From Bacteroidota bacterium (GTDB lineage: Bacteria > Bacteroidota > Bacteroidia > Bacteroidales > B18-G4): DNA of 9,412 bases. Location of the stretch: contig QMPN01000106.1 of the NCBI GenBank assembly GCA_003648575.1, positions 1-9,412 of the forward strand. Direction: 5' to 3'. The position numbers and the translations under genes were made by a program. Below are positions 5,983 through 9,412 of the stretch, piece after piece; the first letter of the stretch is position 1; each line of letters opens with the position of its first letter. The notes under the pieces were generated by a model. The model made no database searches, was not told where the DNA came from, and saw only the letters and a list, made by a program, of their open reading frames with translations.

Positions 5983-8091
5983 CTAAATATTAAAGTACAC
6001 ACTCAGATAAAATACCCTGCCGGGTTCATACAAGTTTCCTTTTCCGCCGATGATATGCCTGTTAAGGTGTTCATAATAGGCTTTATCCAGAATATTGGAA
6101 ACCCCACCGGTAAGTTTAAGGTAAGTGTTGAACTCGTATGAAAAATTAAAGTTCAGCAGTATAAAACCCGGGCTTTTCTCTTCCATATAGGCTTCAGACA
6201 GCTGATTTTGTGATGCTACCATCCTCACATTGATATTAGGGATGAGTTTACCATCAAAAAAGCGGTAATAAACATCTACAGCTCCTTCCAGGGGTGGGAT
6301 TTCAGGCAGCGGATCATTCTTTACTGTTTCCGTTCCCGTCACTTCTCCATTTTCAATGATATATTTCGTTGCCTCAGGGTTGATACCCCTGGTGCAGGCA
6401 GCACGGGCCCTGATGCCCCAATTATATTTCTTAGGCGTTTGATAAGTCAGCTCAAAGCCGCGCAGGTATACATGGTCCTCATTATAAAACTTTTTAACCC
6501 CATAAACTCCCGTGGTCTGGGGCCTGGCAACAGACTCGGGAACAAGCATTCCGGTGATATAATCTGTTACATAAGAAAAGAAGAAACCTCCCTCTATGGT
6601 CCCTGCCTTCGCGAATGTTAGTATGGCAGAAAGGTCAATTTCATTATTGGCTTCCGGTTTGAGTTGCGGGTTGCCCAGATAATCGTAGTTGTCGTATCCG
6701 ACAGGTAGGAACATGATAAATCGTTCACTCATATCGGGACTTCGCACGCCTCGTCCGAGAGCCAGTTTCAGGACAAATTTCTTACTGAAATGAAATTGGC
6801 CTCCTACGCTTGCACTAATATTGGTATAGTTTGATTCTACATCCGAATCCTTATATACTTCATTGCCCATTTTCACCAGTTTCAGCTCGCCTGAAGTGGC
6901 TCTGTTGAAATCGGCACGCATAGCAGCGTCCAGGGTGAATTTACCGAATACCCTTCTATACAGGACGAAAAGACCATTATTCTGTATCTGAGCATCGTTC
7001 CACAGATCTTCTTTCATGCTCGGCATAGTGGGTTCGAGGATCTTTGTTTTGTTGCGTTCCCCATCTTTCAGAATATGCTCATAGTCGGTTCCGAACACAA
7101 ATATATTCTCCCCGAAATCAAAGCTTCCATCCATCCTGAAGCCGTAATTCCTTGCCTGTATGTCGGAGACAGCCACGACGGTGTCGGAGAAAGGCCTTTC
7201 CTTGTTATCCATCAGGTGGCTGACATCGGAAATGTAAAACTTGGCATTAAATTCCGTGAAAGTATTGGAAACCTTGATGGCCTTATAGTCGAGTGATGCC
7301 ATGTATGTATTGTCCTCCCTTTCATCCATAGGCAATGCCGGGAAGTTTACATTCCTTCCATAGGAGCGGTCATAAGAAAGGATCAGATAATTGTTTTTAA
7401 TTGGGCTGACACCCAGCTGCGCGGTATAATTATAGCGGTCGAAGGAAGACTTCACCTCCTTGCCGTTTCCATCCTCATAATCCCTAAATTTCTTCATATT
7501 TCCCGACAGGGAGAAGAATACCTTATCATTTCCTCCGTCAACGGAAAATCTTTGTTTGAAACCATTCCAGTTGCTCTCATAGCCCATCATGGCGCCGACA
7601 TTCACTCCAAATACACGCTGCGGAAGGGGCTGCACGGTCTTCATGTTTACCACGCCACCAAAGTTTGGTCCATACCTGAGCGCAAAGGGGCCCTTTATCA
7701 CTTCCAGTGCCCTGATGTCGTCTACATCGACATGTGCAGTAGCCGGATCCATACGGTTCGGGCATCCCCCCTCGATCTTCTGGCCACCATTTAGTTGTAC
7801 ATTCAGCTGGCTGTATTTAAAGCCCCTGACGACAGGATCGAGGACCGCTCCTCCTTTACGTATCCCATTCACATTCGGTATTTGGCGCATCAATTCTCCA
7901 ATATCCTTAGTTGGCAGCACGTCGATCTCAAGGCGATGGATATCATCGATTGGGTAAGCCTGTTCCGGAACCTCAACTCCTATGATCACGACAGCTTCGA
8001 GGCTGATCAGGGTGTCGGGTAGCTCCTGTGCCATCACAGCTCCCAATGCTAATAAGAGGCTGAAAGCAATTAAACAGATCCCTTTTCTCAT
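5983..8091 (-). CDS. TonB-dependent outer-membrane receptor, OprC/NosA copper type
   Basis: This is a 702-residue TonB-dependent receptor from the start at 8091. It has a signal peptide (MRKGICLIAFSLLLALGAVMA|Q), an N-terminal plug (IPNVNGIRKGGAVLDPVVRGF, LEVIKGPFALRYGPNFGGVVN), and a beta-barrel ending in the aromatic YLSVYFNI. There is no CarboxypepD_reg extension and no SusD partner, so it is not a SusC-type glycan importer. The plug holds GGCPNRMDPATAHV, with C110 and M114; HLMDN follows with H292 and M294. This is the CxxxM...HxM arrangement of the OprC copper site, with nearly the same spacing (178 residues here; about 176 in OprC as I recall). The product should therefore import copper. 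The frame stays open to 8148, but a -7 box at 8113-8120 lies inside that extension, and only the 8091 start puts the signal peptide at the N-terminus. It is the first gene of the cluster. Confidence 0.93.
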   Translation of the reverse strand: MRKGICLIAFSLLLALGAVMAQELPDTLISLEAVVIIGVEVPEQAYPIDDIHRLEIDVLPTKDIGELMRQIPNVNGIRKGGAVLDPVVRGFKYSQLNVQLNGGQKIEGGCPNRMDPATAHVDVDDIRALEVIKGPFALRYGPNFGGVVNMKTVQPLPQRVFGVNVGAMMGYESNWNGFKQRFSVDGGNDKVFFSLSGNMKKFRDYEDGNGKEVKSSFDRYNYTAQLGVSPIKNNYLILSYDRSYGRNVNFPALPMDEREDNTYMASLDYKAIKVSNTFTEFNAKFYISDVSHLMDNKERPFSDTVVAVSDIQARNYGFRMDGSFDFGENIFVFGTDYEHILKDGERNKTKILEPTMPSMKEDLWNDAQIQNNGLFVLYRRVFGKFTLDAAMRADFNRATSGELKLVKMGNEVYKDSDVESNYTNISASVGGQFHFSKKFVLKLALGRGVRSPDMSERFIMFLPVGYDNYDYLGNPQLKPEANNEIDLSAILTFAKAGTIEGGFFFSYVTDYITGMLVPESVARPQTTGVYGVKKFYNEDHVYLRGFELTYQTPKKYNWGIRARAACTRGINPEATKYIIENGEVTGTETVKNDPLPEIPPLEGAVDVYYRFFDGKLIPNINVRMVASQNQLSEAYMEEKSPGFILLNFNFSYEFNTYLKLTGGVSNILDKAYYEHLNRHIIGGKGNLYEPGRVFYLSVYFNI

Positions 8092-8112
8092 GACATGTGC
8101 TATTCGTTCAAA

Positions 8113-8120
8113 CAAAGGTA
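8113..8120 (-). promoter_or_regulatory. -7 box (TACCTTTG) for the copper-receptor operon
   Basis: The minus-strand octamer TACCTTTG is an exact TAnnTTTG match, 21 nt before the ATG at 8091. A TTTG lies 15 nt upstream (8136-8139), a little closer than the usual -33 spacing. Transcription should start near 8106, downstream of the longer frame's ATG at 8148, which decides the start codon in favour of 8091. Confidence 0.7.
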
Positions 8121-8200
8121 ATTTTTTTAAATATTCAAAAAAAGACAATACGTTATTTAGAGAGCATTTATAATTGGTTCGCTTTTGTTCTAATTCACCC

Positions 8201-8208
8201 TACCTTTG
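8201..8208 (+). promoter_or_regulatory. -7 box (TACCTTTG) for the DUF2027-Smr gene
   Basis: TACCTTTG fits TAnnTTTG exactly and ends 14 nt before the ATG at 8223. A TTTTG lies 13 nt upstream (8183-8187), tighter than consensus; a TTG at 8174 is rather far. The predicted leader is only about ten A/T-rich bases, without a Shine-Dalgarno site. It is the same octamer as the divergent box at 8113-8120. Confidence 0.7.
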
Positions 8209-8222
8209 CAAAAAATTAAAAT

Positions 8223-9290
8223 ATGAAATTCAAAGTAGGCGATAAGGTTAAGTTCCTGAATGAGACAGGTGGTGGTGTTGTGAGTAAGATCGTGAGTGGG
8301 AGCCTGGTATATGTAGCGACAACAGATGGGTTTGAATTACCTACATCTACCGGTGATATCATCAAAATGGAAGCTGAAACCAAGGCTGAAAAAATGTTTT
8401 CGGAAGATTTCGACGTTGACCTGAGCAAGACCACGGGCCCGGATCAATCCGCTCCATCAGTAAATATGTTGGGCAGAGTCAAGAGCGGTGCTGAAGAGGC
8501 GCCAGGTTATTTTCTGGCTTTTGTACCCTCCGACCAGCAGTGGTACATTACCGGCGATCTTGAGGTTCGCCTGATCAATCATACAAAAAACGATATCGTA
8601 TATAACCTTCTTCTTCAGGATGATGAAGGACAGTATTTCGGATTCGAGTATGGCTCTGTAGAAGCAGGTTCATCTGCGGAAATTGAGATGATCGAACGCG
8701 AAGGCCTGCCCGGCTGGACTGATGGTGTGATTCAAATACTGGCCCATTCTGAAGAACATGCCTACCTCCCACTCCAGTCAGCTTTTCATATCAAAGCATC
8801 CAAGTTCAGCAGTGAAGGTAGTTACCAGGAGTCCGGCCTGATCAACGAAAAAGCCATCATTTACAGGTTGGCCGATCTCAAATCCCTGAAAATGGTCCCG
8901 GGAAAGCATGAGGTAGTTAAGACAGAGGTAGAAGCCGTTGTTGTGAAGGCGGGTGAACAGCAGAGGGAAACCCTTATTGGTAAGCATGCCGTGGGTCCGC
9001 ATGCTGCAGTTGTCGACCTCCACATAGGTGAAATCGTCGATAATATTGCAGGCCTCAGCAGCCACGATATGTTCCTGCTCCAGATAAATTACTTCGTAAA
9101 AACACTGGAAAGCGCTATGGCCAATAACTTTCGTAAGCTTACTTATATCCACGGCATTGGAAATGGCGTGTTGAAAAATGCCGTCATAACAAAACTGAAA
9201 GAATACGAAGGGCTTCAGGATAAAAGCGCCAGCCTGGCGGAATTCGGACATGGAGCTATTGATGTTCTTATTCATTCGAAAAGTGAATAG
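8223..9290 (+). CDS. DUF2027 and Smr domain protein
   Basis: This 355-residue cytosolic protein has no signal peptide. Residues 1-50 (MKFKVGDKVKFLNETGGGVV, ...GFELPTSTGDII) form the small beta N-terminal domain of DUF2027 proteins. Residues about 92-195 form a beta-rich middle domain (GYFLAFVPSDQQWYITGDLEVRLINHT). A charged linker follows, and residues about 262-350 are an Smr (MutS2-type) domain with the DLH motif (265-267), HGIGNGVLK (310-318) and GHGAIDVLI (342-350). Smr domains act as nucleases or nucleic-acid-binding modules in MutS2, where they are linked to DNA recombination and, in Bacillus, to rescue of collided ribosomes. The role of this stand-alone Bacteroidota form is unknown. 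It is transcribed divergently from the copper-receptor operon and has its own promoter, so there is no reason to link it to copper. Confidence 0.9.
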   Translation: MKFKVGDKVKFLNETGGGVVSKIVSGSLVYVATTDGFELPTSTGDIIKMEAETKAEKMFSEDFDVDLSKTTGPDQSAPSVNMLGRVKSGAEEAPGYFLAFVPSDQQWYITGDLEVRLINHTKNDIVYNLLLQDDEGQYFGFEYGSVEAGSSAEIEMIEREGLPGWTDGVIQILAHSEEHAYLPLQSAFHIKASKFSSEGSYQESGLINEKAIIYRLADLKSLKMVPGKHEVVKTEVEAVVVKAGEQQRETLIGKHAVGPHAAVVDLHIGEIVDNIAGLSSHDMFLLQINYFVKTLESAMANNFRKLTYIHGIGNGVLKNAVITKLKEYEGLQDKSASLAEFGHGAIDVLIHSKSE

Positions 9291-9336
9291 TGCCTAATGA
9301 AAGTGTATAGCTTATAATTATTTAACTTTTAACTAA

Positions 9337-9371
9337 CTCAAAACTCAACACTCAACACTCAACACTCAACA
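9337..9371. repeat. Perfect heptanucleotide tandem repeat (CTCAACA family)
   Basis: One CTCAAAA unit (9337-9343) is followed by four identical CTCAACA units (9344-9371) with no interruption. It sits 46 nt after the Smr gene and directly before a -7 box. The same unit family occurs, degenerate, at 4751-4778. Confidence 0.9.
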
Positions 9372-9378
9372 CTTTTAT

Positions 9379-9386
9379 TATTTTTG
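9379..9386 (+). promoter_or_regulatory. Candidate -7 box (TATTTTTG) for a gene beyond the window
   Basis: TATTTTTG fits TAnnTTTG exactly. The -33 position falls within the CTCAACA array, which has no TTG. No start codon for a clear gene follows before the window ends, so the target must lie to the right. Confidence 0.5.
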
Positions 9387-9412
9387 CAAACCAAACGAGT
9401 ATTTGATTGTTA

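Noticed and set aside
5979..6002. Longer start for the small lipoprotein at 6002
   Set aside because: It would overlap the receptor's 3' end and put eight residues ahead of a complete lipoprotein signal; the ATG at 5978 is better.
7552..8022. Plus-strand open frames antisense to the receptor's plug region
   Set aside because: They are shadows of a clearly coding minus-strand gene, with no promoter or recognisable domain.
3530..8091. Methanobactin biosynthesis cluster
   Set aside because: No short precursor peptide and no MbnB/MbnC-like genes are seen; only MbnP- and MbnH-like genes are present.
5983..8091. SusC-type glycan receptor
   Set aside because: It lacks the N-terminal carboxypeptidase-like domain and has no SusD neighbour.
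8092..8148. 19-residue N-terminal extension of the receptor (start at 8148)
   Set aside because: It would place a hydrophilic stretch before a standard signal peptide, and it covers the receptor's own -7 promoter box.
9337..9371. Short tandem array considered as a CRISPR fragment
   Set aside because: Units are 7 nt with no spacers and there are no cas genes.

Overview
The window looks like chromosomal DNA from a member of the Bacteroidota. The evidence is two proteins ending in type A sorting domains of the type IX secretion system (T9SS), Bacteroidota-style -7 promoter boxes (TAnnTTTG) instead of E. coli-type boxes, no clear Shine-Dalgarno sites, three lipoproteins, a DUF2027-Smr protein typical of that phylum, and moderate G+C. 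I cannot place it below phylum or class.

Layout. (1) Positions 1-3472, plus strand: two tandem genes for large, repeat-built, T9SS-secreted surface or extracellular proteins. The first is cut by the window edge. They share two modules: an ~88-residue PKD-like repeat and a 'GDEI...D/E-DG...G' beta domain. They are 11 nt apart and end at a good intrinsic terminator (3498-3531). (2) Positions 3530-8091, minus strand: a four-gene cluster, read from right to left. It encodes a TonB-dependent receptor, a small lipoprotein, an MbnP-like lipoprotein and an MbnH/MauG-like di-heme lipoprotein. (3) Positions 8092-8222: a divergent promoter region with the same -7 octamer, TACCTTTG, on both strands. (4) Positions 8223-9290, plus strand: a DUF2027-Smr protein. 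(5) Positions 9291-9412: intergenic DNA with a perfect heptanucleotide repeat and a -7 box for a gene beyond the window.

The main point of interest is the minus-strand cluster. The receptor carries CPNRM in its plug and HLM 178 residues later. This matches, in type and spacing, the CxxxM...HxM copper site of OprC/NosA-type outer-membrane copper receptors. Downstream lie an MbnP-type protein and a di-heme MauG-family enzyme with a tyrosine where MauG has its distal heme ligand. In methanotrophs MbnH oxidises a tryptophan of MbnP to kynurenine, and MbnP then binds copper. The simplest reading is a methanobactin-independent copper-acquisition operon: copper capture by a kynurenine-modified lipoprotein, import through an OprC-like receptor, and a fourth, uncharacterised lipoprotein (beta-rich, possibly MmpS-like) lying between them. 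The copper assignment is inference from motifs and gene order. No methanobactin precursor gene is visible.
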